DNA of 64,000 nt from Mesorhizobium amorphae CCNWGS0123 (GTDB lineage: Bacteria; Pseudomonadota; Alphaproteobacteria; Rhizobiales; Rhizobiaceae): the NCBI RefSeq assembly GCF_001686985.1, contig NZ_CP015318.1, positions 2,726,001 to 2,790,000 on the forward strand, written 5' to 3'. Position 1 is the stretch's first letter. Each line of letters starts with the position of its first letter. Under the pieces are notes generated by a model. It had not been told where the DNA came from. It saw only the letters and a list, made by a program, of their open reading frames with translations, and did not search any database. Both the position numbers and the translations under genes were made by a program. This document shows, piece by piece, positions 26,052-35,385 of the stretch.

Positions 26052-28697
26052 TCACGCCAGCGTGCGCTCCACAATGTCGCGCAAATCGGCAGACAGGTTT
26101 TCGGCACTGGCGATCTTGAGCAGCGCCTCCCTGGCCTTGGCCTGCCGGACCGGCTCGAGCGAGCGCCATGAGCGCAGCGCCGTCGCCAGTCTGGCCGCCA
26201 CTTGCGGGTTGCGTTTTTCGACCGCGAGCACCGTCTCGGCAAAGAAGCGGTAGCCTTCGCCGTCGGGACGGTGGAAGCCGGTCTGATTGGCGCTGGAGAA
26301 CGTGCCGACCAGCGAGCGCACCCGGTTCGGATTGGCCATCGAGAACCCGGCGTGCTTGGTCAGCGCGCGCACCGTCTCGACGGTTTGCGGACCGGGCACG
26401 CCGGCCTGGATCTGGAACCACTTGTCCATCACCAGCGCATCACCGCCATATTTCGTCTCGAAATCAGCCAGGGCTCTCGCCGCCTCGGGCGAGCCGCGAT
26501 GGCGGTGTGCAAGCACGGTCAGCGCCGCGGCGCGGTCGGTCATGTTGGTGGCGGAACGGAAATGGCGTGCCGCGAGTTCGGTGCCTTCCGGCAGCAGTGT
26601 GAGATAGTCGAGCAGGATGTTGCGCAGCGACCGCCGCCCGGCGCTCGCCGCATCCGGGCTGAACGGCCCTTTGTCGGCAAGGCGGTCGTAGAGACTCGAG
26701 AATGCTTGCCCGTTGACCTTGGCGATCGCCAGCGCCAGCGCCTCGCGGGCGGTGAAGATCGCGTCCGGGTTGATGCCCTTGCCGATGTCGCGGGCGATGT
26801 CGGCTTCGCCGGGAAGCGCCAGCGCCAGCGCGCGGTAGGCCGGCTCCAGCGTCTCGTCGCCGGCGATCTTGCCGGCGAGTTCGGTCAGCCGCGCTGTGTA
26901 GGCCGGCTCTCTGCCGCCGAGGATCTGGCGGAAGGCCGCAATCAGTGCGTCGGTTAACAGCGTGTTGAACGCTTGCCAGCGCGAGAAGCTGTCGCTGTCA
27001 TGGCCGGCCAGGAAGAACTGGTCGTCGGCCTTCTGCTCGACCGACAGCGTGATCGGCGCTGAGAAGCCGCGGTTGAGCGACACAGCCGGGCGCTCGGCCA
27101 CGCCCGAGAAGCGCACGACCTGCCGGCGCTTGCGGATGTGGATGACGCCGTCCTCGACGGTGGCGCCCTCGACGCCTTCATAGGCAACCGGTCTGCCATC
27201 GGCGCCGACCAGGCCGAAGGCCAGCGGAATGTGCATCAGCCGCTTGCGGCTTTCCGACGGCGTCGGGGGCACCGACTGCTCGATCTCCAGCGTGAATTCC
27301 CGCGCAGCCGGATTGTGCGTCGAGCTCACCGTCAGGTTCGGCGTGCCGGCCTGATGGTACCAGAGCGCAAATTGCGACAGGTCGCGCCCGGAGACATCCT
27401 CGAACACTTTCAGGAAATCCTCGATCGCCGCCGCCTCGCCGTCATGGCGGTCGAAATAGAGGTCCATGCCGGCACGGAACGCGTCATCGCCGAGGATGGT
27501 GCGGATCATGCGCACCACTTCCGAACCCTTTTCGTAGACCGTGGCTGTGTAGAAATTGTTGATCTCGCGGTAGCGGCGCGGCCGCACGGGATGTGCCAGC
27601 GGCCCCTGGTCCTCGGGGAATTGATGCGCGCGCAGCGTACGCACTTCGGCGATGCGCTTGACTGCGCGCGAGCGCTGGTCGGCGGAGAATTCGTGGTCGC
27701 GAAAGACCGTCAGCCCTTCCTTGAGGCAGAGCTGGAACCAGTCGCGGCAAGTGATTCTGTTGCCTGTCCAATTGTGGAAATACTCATGCGCGATGATCGC
27801 CTCGATATTGGCGAAATCGGCATCGGTCGCGGTCTCCTCGTTGGCCAGCACATATTTGTCGTTGAAGATGTTGAGGCCCTTGTTCTCCATCGCCCCCATG
27901 TTGAAGTCGGAGACGGCGACGATGTTGAAGACGTCGAGATCGTATTCGCGCCCGAAGGCTTCTTCATCCCATGTCATCGACCGCTTCAGCGCATCCATCG
28001 CGTAGCCGGCGAGCCGCTCCTTGCCGGGCTCGACATAGATGCCGAGTTCGACCGTGCGCCCGGATAGGGTGACGAAGCTGTCGGCCACCTTGCCGAGCGC
28101 GCCGGCCACCAGCGCGAACAGATAGGATGGCTTGGGGAAGGGATCATGCCAGACCGCATAGTGCCAGCCGTCGGCAAGGTTCCCGCTGCCGGCCGGGTTG
28201 CCGTTGGACAGAAGCAGCGGCGCCTCGTCCAGCTTAGCCTCGATGCGCACCGTGTAGACCGACAAGATGTCGGGACGGTCGAGGAAATAGGTGATGCGGC
28301 GAAAGCCCTCGGCCTCGCATTGCGTGCAATAGACAGAGTTGGAGCGATAGAGGCCCATCAGCGTTTCGTTGCCCGCCGGCGCGACTTCGGTCTCGATCAG
28401 CAACTGGAAGCGGGGCGCCGCCGGCGGCTGGGAAATTGTCAGTTGATCCGGCGTCGCCAGGAAATCCGTGGACTGAAGCTCGCTGCCGTCGATGGCGACA
28501 CGGATGAGCGTCAGCCCGTCACCATCCAGAACCAGCGGCGCTGATGCCGCGACGCCGTCGCGACGTTCGATCGTCAAGGTTGCGGTGACGCGGGTCGCCT
28601 CCGGGGAAAGGCGGAAAACAAGGCTGGTTTCCAAAATGAGATAGTCGCTGGGGCGATAGTCTTCGAGCCTGAAGACATGGCCGGTATCGGTGCGCAT
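26052..28697 (-). CDS. pepN: Aminopeptidase N (M1 zinc metallopeptidase)
   Basis: An 881-residue protein of the gammaproteobacterial-type PepN length. The substrate-binding GAMEN motif (FNMGAMENKGLNIFN) precedes the zinc motif HEYFHN with the downstream Glu in LKEGLTVFRDHEF. An N-terminal beta domain and a C-terminal all-helical domain complete the family layout. It removes N-terminal amino acids from peptides in the cytoplasm. The ATG at 28697 starts a protein with the usual MRTDTGHVFRLEDYRPSDY opening. It is transcribed divergently from the CoxL remnant. Confidence 0.95.
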   Translation of the reverse strand: MRTDTGHVFRLEDYRPSDYLILETSLVFRLSPEATRVTATLTIERRDGVAASAPLVLDGDGLTLIRVAIDGSELQSTDFLATPDQLTISQPPAAPRFQLLIETEVAPAGNETLMGLYRSNSVYCTQCEAEGFRRITYFLDRPDILSVYTVRIEAKLDEAPLLLSNGNPAGSGNLADGWHYAVWHDPFPKPSYLFALVAGALGKVADSFVTLSGRTVELGIYVEPGKERLAGYAMDALKRSMTWDEEAFGREYDLDVFNIVAVSDFNMGAMENKGLNIFNDKYVLANEETATDADFANIEAIIAHEYFHNWTGNRITCRDWFQLCLKEGLTVFRDHEFSADQRSRAVKRIAEVRTLRAHQFPEDQGPLAHPVRPRRYREINNFYTATVYEKGSEVVRMIRTILGDDAFRAGMDLYFDRHDGEAAAIEDFLKVFEDVSGRDLSQFALWYHQAGTPNLTVSSTHNPAAREFTLEIEQSVPPTPSESRKRLMHIPLAFGLVGADGRPVAYEGVEGATVEDGVIHIRKRRQVVRFSGVAERPAVSLNRGFSAPITLSVEQKADDQFFLAGHDSDSFSRWQAFNTLLTDALIAAFRQILGGREPAYTARLTELAGKIAGDETLEPAYRALALALPGEADIARDIGKGINPDAIFTAREALALAIAKVNGQAFSSLYDRLADKGPFSPDAASAGRRSLRNILLDYLTLLPEGTELAARHFRSATNMTDRAAALTVLAHRHRGSPEAARALADFETKYGGDALVMDKWFQIQAGVPGPQTVETVRALTKHAGFSMANPNRVRSLVGTFSSANQTGFHRPDGEGYRFFAETVLAVEKRNPQVAARLATALRSWRSLEPVRQAKAREALLKIASAENLSADLRDIVERTLA

Positions 28698-28850
28698 TCC
28701 CTTGGGTTTCCCGTCGATTTGCGTGGCGGAAAGTGTGTCCGCTGGTCCAAAAAGTTTGAAGTCCGCGCTCTTTACACGAAACGGTCACTCGACAAAACTG
28801 CACCAGTGCCTATTTCAGACACTCGTTTCCCCAATCATCGCGAGGCATTC

Positions 28851-29306
28851 ATGACCGTCGTCACACCGAAATTCGGCATGGGCGCTTCCGTGTTGCGGCG
28901 CGAGGATCAGGCTTTCATCAAGGGTGAGGGGCGTTACACCGACGACATCAGCCCTGCCGGCCTGTGCAGCGACAGGGTCAATTATGTTGGCGATGCCGTC
29001 GCCTTCGTCGTTGCCGACAGCCGCGCACTGGCGCAGGACGCGGCCGAGATGATCGAGGTCGACTACGACAGCGAGGATGCCGCCTCCGGCACCGCCATCG
29101 CGTTGGATGAAGGCACGCCGCCGCCTTCGACCACCAACGCACTGGGCATCAAGGGTGCCGGCGAGGCCGGCACGATCGGCGCGACGCCGGCCGCGCTCAA
29201 CACGGTGACCGACGCACTCTGGCGCGCCTACGGCATCAGGCACATCGAGATGCCGGCGACGCCGGCGCGCATCTGGGCGGCGATCCAGGAAGCATCGCCG
29301 GCGTGA
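28851..29306 (+). pseudogene. Gutted CoxL/xanthine dehydrogenase large-subunit remnant (in-frame)
   Basis: An uninterrupted ORF of about 151 codons made of three separated pieces of a molybdenum hydroxylase large subunit (normally about 780 residues). The first is the N-terminus (MGASVLRREDQAFIKGEGRY), the second is a segment normally near residue 100 (YVGDAVAFVVADSRALAQD), and the third is the extreme C-terminus (NALGIKGAGEAGTIGATPAA, then PATPARIWAAIQEA). The molybdopterin-binding middle is absent, so no CO- or xanthine-type activity is possible. No small or medium subunit gene is nearby. It ends overlapping the EamA transporter gene, and may still be translated. Confidence 0.8.
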
Positions 29307-30280
29307 TGGCGGAGAAGAGGGCCGAGCCGAAGGTTGGCGGCGATCATGCCGTCGGCCACAGCACATTGCGGGGCATCGCGCTCAAGATCGTTTCGGTGGC
29401 GGTCTTCGTCGGCATGTCGACCTGCATCAAGGCGGCAGGCACGGTGCCGGCGGGGCAGATCGTCTTCTTCCGCTCCTTCTTCGCCATCTTTCCGATCATC
29501 GCCTTCCTCGCCTTCAGGGGAAAGCTCGGCACAGCGTTCACGACCAAACGGCCGTTCAACCACATCGCGCGCGGTGTCGTCGGCGTCGGCGCCATGGGGC
29601 TCGGCTTCTTCGCGCTGACCAGGCTGCCGCTTCCCGAGGCGATCACGCTCAACTATGCCCAGCCGTTGCTGGTGGTGGTGTTCTCCTCGATCTTCCTCGG
29701 CGAGGCGATCCGCGTCTATCGCTGGAGCGCGGTCGCGGTCGGCCTTGTCGGCGTGCTGATCATCTCCTGGCCGGAACTGACGCTGCTGCGTTCGGGCGCT
29801 GCCCTTGGCGACCAGGAGGTGCTTGGCGTCATTGCAGCGCTGATTGCCGCGGCGATTTCGGCCATCGCCATGCTTCTGGTGCGCAACCTCGTCCAGACCG
29901 AGAAGACGGCGACCATCGTGCTCTGGTTCTCTTCGACGGCGAGCGTCATGTCGCTGTTGTCGCTGCCGTTCGGCTGGCAGGCGCTGACGCCGGGCCAGAC
30001 GGCGCTGCTGGTCGCGGCGGGTTTCTGTGGCGGGCTCGGCCAGATCCTGATGACGGCGGCCTATCGCCATGCCGAGGCCTCGGTCGTGGCGCCGTTCGAA
30101 TACACCTCGATGATCCTCGGCGTCGTCGTTGGCTACCTGGTGTTCGGCGACGTGGCGTCACTCAACATGCTGGCCGGCGGCGCGATCGTGGTGGCGGCCG
30201 GCATCTTCATCATCTGGCGAGAGCGGCAACTGGGCCTCGAGCGCACCCGCACGCGAAAGGCTACGCCGCCGCAGGGGTGA
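29306..30280 (+). CDS. EamA/DMT family transporter
   Basis: A 324-residue protein with ten predicted hydrophobic helices and two EamA repeats, the drug/metabolite transporter layout. Typical pieces include GQIVFFRSFFAIFPI in the first half and PFEYTSMILGVVVGYLVFGD in the second. ATG at 29306 shares its A with the TGA of the upstream CoxL remnant; a GTG three bases earlier is also possible. It may export a small metabolite; the substrate is unknown. Confidence 0.87.
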   Translation: MAEKRAEPKVGGDHAVGHSTLRGIALKIVSVAVFVGMSTCIKAAGTVPAGQIVFFRSFFAIFPIIAFLAFRGKLGTAFTTKRPFNHIARGVVGVGAMGLGFFALTRLPLPEAITLNYAQPLLVVVFSSIFLGEAIRVYRWSAVAVGLVGVLIISWPELTLLRSGAALGDQEVLGVIAALIAAAISAIAMLLVRNLVQTEKTATIVLWFSSTASVMSLLSLPFGWQALTPGQTALLVAAGFCGGLGQILMTAAYRHAEASVVAPFEYTSMILGVVVGYLVFGDVASLNMLAGGAIVVAAGIFIIWRERQLGLERTRTRKATPPQG

Positions 30281-30328
30281 GGCTGACTTCGTTCTGTCGA
30301 GTTCCTTCGAACCCCGCGACCTTTCCGG

Positions 30329-31144
30329 TTACGACACCTTCGCCGCCCGCTCCTTCGCCAGCCGCACCAGCACCGTTCTCGTCGGCTCGTCGGCCGGGAA
30401 AAAAGATTCGATCGCCAGTTCCGACAGCGTGACGTCGAGCGGCGTGCCGAAGACGGTGATGGTGCTGATGAAGGACAGAACCTGGTCGCCATGCGCGAGC
30501 CTCAGCGGATGGACGATACCATCAGGCTCGACCGAAACGGGACGCCCGTCCTTGAGGCCGGACGGATAGGACCGCAGTTCGCGCTCCAGTTCGACAAGGA
30601 CGGGATCGCCGCTGGCATCGTTCTGGTGCTTCAGCCGCTCCAGCAGATGCGTCCGCCATTCCGCCAAATTGACGATGCGCTGCGCGACGCCGCCCGGATG
30701 CAGGCTGAGCCGCAGCACATTGACCGGCGGCTTGAGCAACGACGCTTCGCTGATATCCGCCAGCAACGGGCCGATGGCGGCATTCGCCGAAACCAGGTTC
30801 CAATGGCGGTCGACCGCCAGAGCAGGGAATGGCTCGTGCCCCTTGAGCACGGTCTCGACTGCCGCCATTGCCGGCGCCAGCGTCGCATCGGTGAGCGACC
30901 GCTCGCTGAAGCTTGGCGCAAAGCCCGCCGCCAGCAAGAGCTGGTTGCGTTGCCGCAGCGGGATCGACAGCTGTTCGGCCAGATGCAGCACCATGTCGCG
31001 CGAGGGTGCCGCCCGGCCGCTTTCGACGAAGCTCAGATGCCGCTGCGATATCTCGGCTTCCATGGCGAGGTCGAGCTGAGACATGCGCCGGCGCGTGCGC
31101 CATTCGCGGATGAGGCTGCCGGCGGAGGTCTGAGCTGTTGTCAT
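30329..31144 (-). CDS. XRE-family regulator with MmyB-like ligand domain
   Basis: A 271-residue protein. Residues about 8-65 are a Cro/CI-type helix-turn-helix (MSQLDLAMEAEISQRHLSFV, ESGRAAPSRDMVL). Residues about 105-265 match the MmyB-like ligand-binding domain (FPALAVDRHWNLVSANAAI, then NVLRLSLHPGG). Such regulators often control a neighbouring oxidoreductase gene, but none is adjacent here. It is convergent with the EamA gene. Effector and targets are unknown. Confidence 0.88.
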   Translation of the reverse strand: MTTAQTSAGSLIREWRTRRRMSQLDLAMEAEISQRHLSFVESGRAAPSRDMVLHLAEQLSIPLRQRNQLLLAAGFAPSFSERSLTDATLAPAMAAVETVLKGHEPFPALAVDRHWNLVSANAAIGPLLADISEASLLKPPVNVLRLSLHPGGVAQRIVNLAEWRTHLLERLKHQNDASGDPVLVELERELRSYPSGLKDGRPVSVEPDGIVHPLRLAHGDQVLSFISTITVFGTPLDVTLSELAIESFFPADEPTRTVLVRLAKERAAKVS

Positions 31145-31197
31145 GGGCCATGGTTAGGCCGGTGCGCGGCGCATTTCAATTACCTGGAAGGTTATCG

Positions 31198-32079
31198 CTA
31201 GGTGAGCGCCCGCAGCTTTGCCTTCACCTCGAGAAAATCCCGCCAGGCCAGCTTCTTGTGCGCCGGCGTCCTGAGCAGATAGGCCGGGTGCAGCGTCGGC
31301 ATGGCCGGAATGGCGGTGCCCGACGCCGTGGTATGGACGCGCCAGTTGCCGCGCAGTCGCAAGATTCCTTCGGTCGTGTTGAGCAAGGTCTTGGCGGAGG
31401 GGCCGCCGAGATTGACCAGCACCTTCGGATTGACCAGCTCGATCTGCCTTTCGATGAACGGGCGGCAGATCTCCGTCTCATGCGGGGTCGGCGTGCGGTT
31501 GCCCGGCGGCCGCCACGGGATGACATTGGCGATATAGGCCGAAGTCCGGTCGAGGCCGATCGCCGCCAGCATGCGGTCGAGCAGCCGGCCGGAGCGGCCG
31601 ACGAAGGGCAGGCCTTCGAGGTCCTCGTCCCGGCCCGGCGCCTCGCCGACCAGCATCAGGTCCGCGTTTGGGTTGCCGTCCGCGAACACCAGGTTCTTGG
31701 CGGTGAATTTGAGGTTGCAGCCGTCAAAGGCCGCCATGTGCTGGCGCAGTTGCTCCAAGGTTGACGCCGTCGCCGCCAGTTGCCGTGCAAGTGCGGCCTG
31801 CGCCTCGTCCGGTACCGTCGCTGCGCCAGCAGGCGCGCGCGCGGGTGGCGCGTCCGGCAACCGGCTCATGTCGGGCCGTGACGGCGCTGATGGTGGTTGT
31901 TGTTGAACGTTTTCGCGCGCTGGCGCCGCTGCCATCGGCGTGCGCTCCGCCGGTTTCGGTGCCGCCTCGGCAAACCGGTTCACCGGCGCGTCCTCGAGCG
32001 CGTCGTCGACGCCGGCGCTGGCATAGAAGGCGAGCAGGTCGGCGAGGTCGGATCGGGTGATGGGGGAGGCGGCAGTCAT
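31198..32079 (-). CDS. Family-4-like uracil-DNA glycosylase lacking two Fe-S cysteines
   Basis: A 293-residue protein. The first 95 residues are a Pro/Ala-rich low-complexity region; the rest is a family 4-type uracil-DNA glycosylase domain with motif GEAPGRDEDLEGLPFVGRSG (about 145-164) and the HPAYLLR motif near the end. Family 4 enzymes bind 4Fe-4S through four Cys. Here the first is Phe118 and the third is Trp189 (IPWRPPGNR), leaving only Cys121 and Cys205, so a normal cluster is unlikely. A UDG class without the cluster has been described from Bradyrhizobium, and this may belong to it. Expected to excise uracil from DNA. Confidence 0.85.
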   Translation of the reverse strand: MTAASPITRSDLADLLAFYASAGVDDALEDAPVNRFAEAAPKPAERTPMAAAPARENVQQQPPSAPSRPDMSRLPDAPPARAPAGAATVPDEAQAALARQLAATASTLEQLRQHMAAFDGCNLKFTAKNLVFADGNPNADLMLVGEAPGRDEDLEGLPFVGRSGRLLDRMLAAIGLDRTSAYIANVIPWRPPGNRTPTPHETEICRPFIERQIELVNPKVLVNLGGPSAKTLLNTTEGILRLRGNWRVHTTASGTAIPAMPTLHPAYLLRTPAHKKLAWRDFLEVKAKLRALT

Positions 32080-32148
32080 GCCGCCACCATCGTTCGCGCG
32101 GCATGAATTTGCAAGGTTGGACCGCGGGTTGAAATATGGCGGAATACT

Positions 32149-32745
32149 TCACCCGGTTGGTATGCGCGGATCCTGCACCAGATAAAACGTCCAGCGCGGC
32201 GTGTAGTCGGTGATCAGGAATTCGAAGCGGCCCGTCATCAGCGGATCGATCTTGCCATTCTTGAACAGCAGCCGGTCATAGGGTTCGAAGTCGCGGTCGA
32301 AATCGGCAAAACTGCTCGATATGATGTTGTCGGGCGTCTTGTTGCGCTGGTCGAACGACAGGCCGTCGCCGAACACGCTCGGCTGGTTGAGGATCTCCTG
32401 CAGCTCGAACTGGAACTCGACCCAGGCCTGGCCGCTGTTGTTGAGCACTTCGATGCGCATGTACATGATGCCGTTGGCTACATCGCCGGCCCTGCCGAAC
32501 GCCTCGATCGGTTTGGTGGTCCGGATGGTCAGCGTCACCGGCGTCGCCGAATTCAGTTCTTCGGTGATGACGATCGGATCGTCCTTGGTACCGATGCCCG
32601 AAACGCCGGTGATGTGGAAGCCGCCGAGTTCGTCGGAAAAGGAATAGGCGCCGGTCGCCCAGACCTTTAGCTGCTCGCCATGGGCCTCGGTGGCAACCAG
32701 CGGCGAAAGGAGCAGAAGAGCCACGCGGCAGGCCTGGCCGGGCAT
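32149..32745 (-). CDS. Conserved exported protein, unknown function
   Basis: From ATG at 32745 the product is 198 residues with a signal peptide (PGQACRVALLLLSPLVATEA) and a mature beta-rich domain, including GAYSFSDELGGFHITGVSG and IVITEELNSATPVTLTIRT. The frame is open from 32793, adding 16 residues that would precede a poorer signal. No catalytic motif is visible. It resembles periplasmic proteins annotated in rhizobia without a function. It is divergent from the ETF-QO gene. Confidence 0.7.
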   Translation of the reverse strand: MPGQACRVALLLLSPLVATEAHGEQLKVWATGAYSFSDELGGFHITGVSGIGTKDDPIVITEELNSATPVTLTIRTTKPIEAFGRAGDVANGIMYMRIEVLNNSGQAWVEFQFELQEILNQPSVFGDGLSFDQRNKTPDNIISSSFADFDRDFEPYDRLLFKNGKIDPLMTGRFEFLITDYTPRWTFYLVQDPRIPTG

Positions 32746-32990
32746 GGAGAAAAAGCGCGTCAATGAAAAGCCGGATGGCTCTGGCGGGCGCATGGCGCGA
32801 AGTATGGCCGATAAGCAAGCCGCCGAACAATTGAAAAAGCTGCAGCCGGATGTTTCTACCCATCAGCCGCGACTTTTTGTCGAAATCGGTATTGTCACGC
32901 CAGCGCCGGTTTCCCGTCGCGTATTGATGCGCTATGCAGCGGATAAGCCAGCAAGATACCCGGATGGGATAAGCCAGTGCGGAGGGGTTG

Positions 32991-34670
32991 ATGAGCGACA
33001 TCGAACGCGAGAGCATGGAATTCGACGTGGTCATCGTCGGCGCGGGCCCGGCCGGCCTTGCCGCCGCGATCCGCCTCAAGCAGGTCAATCCCGAGCTTTC
33101 CGTCGTCGTTCTGGAAAAGGGCGGTGAGGTCGGCGCCCACATCCTGTCCGGCGCCGTCGTCGATCCGATCGGCATCGACCGCCTGCTGCCGGGCTGGCGC
33201 GAGGAAGAGGGGCATCCCTTCAAGACGCCGGTTACCGACGACCATTTCCTGGTGCTCGGCCCTGCCGGCTCGTTCCGCCTGCCCAACATCCTGATGCCGC
33301 CGCTGATGAACAATCACGGCAACTACATCGTCTCGCTCGGCAATGTCTGCCGCTGGCTGGCGACCAAGGCCGAGGCGCTCGGCGTCGAGATCTATCCGGG
33401 GTTTGCCGCAGCCGGCCTGCTCTATAACGACGCGGGTGCCGTCACCGGCGTCATCACCGGCGACATGGGCGTCGAGAAGGACGGCACGCACGGCCCGGGC
33501 TTTGCGCCGGGCATGGCGCTGATGGGCAAATATGTGCTGATCGGCGAGGGCGCGCGCGGCTCGCTGGCCAAGCAACTGATCGCCAAGTACAAGCTCTCCG
33601 AAGGCCGCGAGCCTGCCAAGTTTGGCATCGGCCTCAAGGAACTCTGGCAGGTCAAGCCGGAGAACCACAAGCCGGGCCTGGTGCAGCATTCCTTCGGCTG
33701 GCCGCTCGACATGAAGACCGGAGGCGGCTCCTTCCTCTACCATCTCGAGGACAATCAGGTCGCGGTCGGTTTCGTCCTCCACCTCAATTACAAGAACCCG
33801 TATCTGTCGCCGTTCGAGGAATTCCAGCGCTTCAAGACCCATCCGGCCATCGCCGGCACCTTCGCCGGCGCCAAGCGGTTGGGCTATGGCGCGCGCGCCA
33901 TCACCGAGGGCGGCTTTCAGTCTGTGCCGAAACTGTCTTTCCCTGGCGGCGCGCTGATGGGTTGTGCTGCGGGCTTCGTCAACGTGCCGCGCATCAAGGG
34001 CTCGCACAATGCGGTGCTCTCCGGGATGCTGGCGGCCGAGCATGTCGCAGAGGCGATCGGCGCCGGCCGCGCCAATGACGAGCTTTCTTCCTACGAGGCG
34101 GCATGGCGCGCGACCGACATCGGCAAGGACCTGAAGAAGGTGCGCAACGTCAAACCGCTGTGGTCGCGCTTCGGCACCATCATCGGCGTCGGCCTCGGCG
34201 GCCTCGATATGTGGCTGAACACGCTGTTCGGCTTCTCGCCCTTCGGCACGCTGAAGCACGGCAAGGCCGACTATGCGACACTGGAGCCTGCCGCCAAGCA
34301 CGAGAAGATCGCCTATCCCAAGCCCGACGGCGTGCTGACCTTCGACCGCCTGTCCTCGGTGTTCCTGTCCAACACCAATCACGAGGAAAACGAACCGGTG
34401 CATCTGCTGGTCGCCGACATGGCCCTGCAGCAGCGCTCCGAGCACGACGTCTTTGCCGGCCCTTCGACGCGCTACTGCCCGGCCGGCGTCTATGAATGGG
34501 TCGACAAGGACGGCAACGCCGCCGCGGACCCGACGGCCAAGGACGTGCGCTTCGTTATCAACGCGCAGAACTGCGTCCACTGCAAGACCTGCGACATCAA
34601 GGACCCGAACCAGAACATCAACTGGGTGCCGCCACAAGGCGGCGAAGGCCCGGTCTATCAAAACATGTAA
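32991..34670 (+). CDS. Electron transfer flavoprotein-ubiquinone oxidoreductase
   Basis: A 559-residue protein. The FAD-binding motif is VVIVGAGPAGLAAAIRL near residue 14; the quinone-binding part is central and a C-terminal ferredoxin-like 4Fe-4S site has four Cys (YCPAGVYEW, then NCVHCKTCDIKDPNQN). It passes electrons from ETF to the quinone pool at the inner membrane. ATG at 32991 follows GGAGGGG and is preferred to a TTG three bases earlier. It can take electrons from acyl-CoA dehydrogenases such as the isovaleryl-CoA dehydrogenase in this window and probably from the dimethylglycine dehydrogenase. Confidence 0.95.
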   Translation: MSDIERESMEFDVVIVGAGPAGLAAAIRLKQVNPELSVVVLEKGGEVGAHILSGAVVDPIGIDRLLPGWREEEGHPFKTPVTDDHFLVLGPAGSFRLPNILMPPLMNNHGNYIVSLGNVCRWLATKAEALGVEIYPGFAAAGLLYNDAGAVTGVITGDMGVEKDGTHGPGFAPGMALMGKYVLIGEGARGSLAKQLIAKYKLSEGREPAKFGIGLKELWQVKPENHKPGLVQHSFGWPLDMKTGGGSFLYHLEDNQVAVGFVLHLNYKNPYLSPFEEFQRFKTHPAIAGTFAGAKRLGYGARAITEGGFQSVPKLSFPGGALMGCAAGFVNVPRIKGSHNAVLSGMLAAEHVAEAIGAGRANDELSSYEAAWRATDIGKDLKKVRNVKPLWSRFGTIIGVGLGGLDMWLNTLFGFSPFGTLKHGKADYATLEPAAKHEKIAYPKPDGVLTFDRLSSVFLSNTNHEENEPVHLLVADMALQQRSEHDVFAGPSTRYCPAGVYEWVDKDGNAAADPTAKDVRFVINAQNCVHCKTCDIKDPNQNINWVPPQGGEGPVYQNM

Positions 34671-34774
34671 GCCACGCGCCAACCGGGCCGTCTTGCCAGA
34701 GCATGTGAGACATCAGGACTGTTGAATCTGCCACGCGCTTATGTTTCCATTCCCGGACGATACGGAGATGGCCA

Positions 34775-35374
34775 ATGCGCCTGGCGGTTCTGACATGCCT
34801 CGTGGCGATCGCCGCCCTGTGCGGTTCCGCTGCGGCCGCCTCGGCCGGCAGCAAGGTGGTGGTCAAGACCAAAACCTATGACATCACCGGGACGACGGGG
34901 CTGGCGCTGATGGAAGCCATGGACCGCAAAGGGCCGAAGCACGGCTTCATGACGCATGCCATCGCGCAGACCGGCTATACCGTCGACTGGGACCTTGACG
35001 ACGGCCAGGACAATGGCGTCTGCCGCATGCGGCGGGCCAACGGCACGCTCAATCTGTTCTATACCTATCCCCGTGTCGCTTCAGCCACGACGCCAGCGCT
35101 GCAGAAGCGCTGGAAGCGGTTCTTCGCCGGCGTCCGCGCTCATGAGGAGACCCACGGCCGCATTGCCCGGGAGATGATGCGCGCCACCGAGAGATCGATC
35201 CGGGGGCTGAAAGTTGCCGACGACCCGTTCTGCTACAAGACACGGCGCGAGGCGCGGCAGCGTATCAAGGCCGCCTATGCCGTATATGAAGCGAAGCAAA
35301 ACGCTTTCGATGCCCGCGAGCATCGGAACGGTGGTCATGTCGAGCACCTCATTATCGCTTTGATCAAGCCTTGA
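34775..35374 (+). CDS. DUF922 family exported zinc protease-like protein
   Basis: A 199-residue precursor with a signal peptide (about 1-24). The mature domain carries an HExxH-type site (AHEETHGRIAREM), as in the DUF922 group of predicted secreted zinc-dependent proteases, with VDWDLDDGQDNGVCRMRRAN upstream. A second conserved Cys occurs in DDPFCYKTRREARQR. It stands alone between ETF-QO and a convergent EEP gene. Proteolytic activity is predicted from the motif only. Confidence 0.82.
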   Translation: MRLAVLTCLVAIAALCGSAAAASAGSKVVVKTKTYDITGTTGLALMEAMDRKGPKHGFMTHAIAQTGYTVDWDLDDGQDNGVCRMRRANGTLNLFYTYPRVASATTPALQKRWKRFFAGVRAHEETHGRIAREMMRATERSIRGLKVADDPFCYKTRREARQRIKAAYAVYEAKQNAFDAREHRNGGHVEHLIIALIKP

Positions 35375-35385
35375 GAGTGCGCGCT

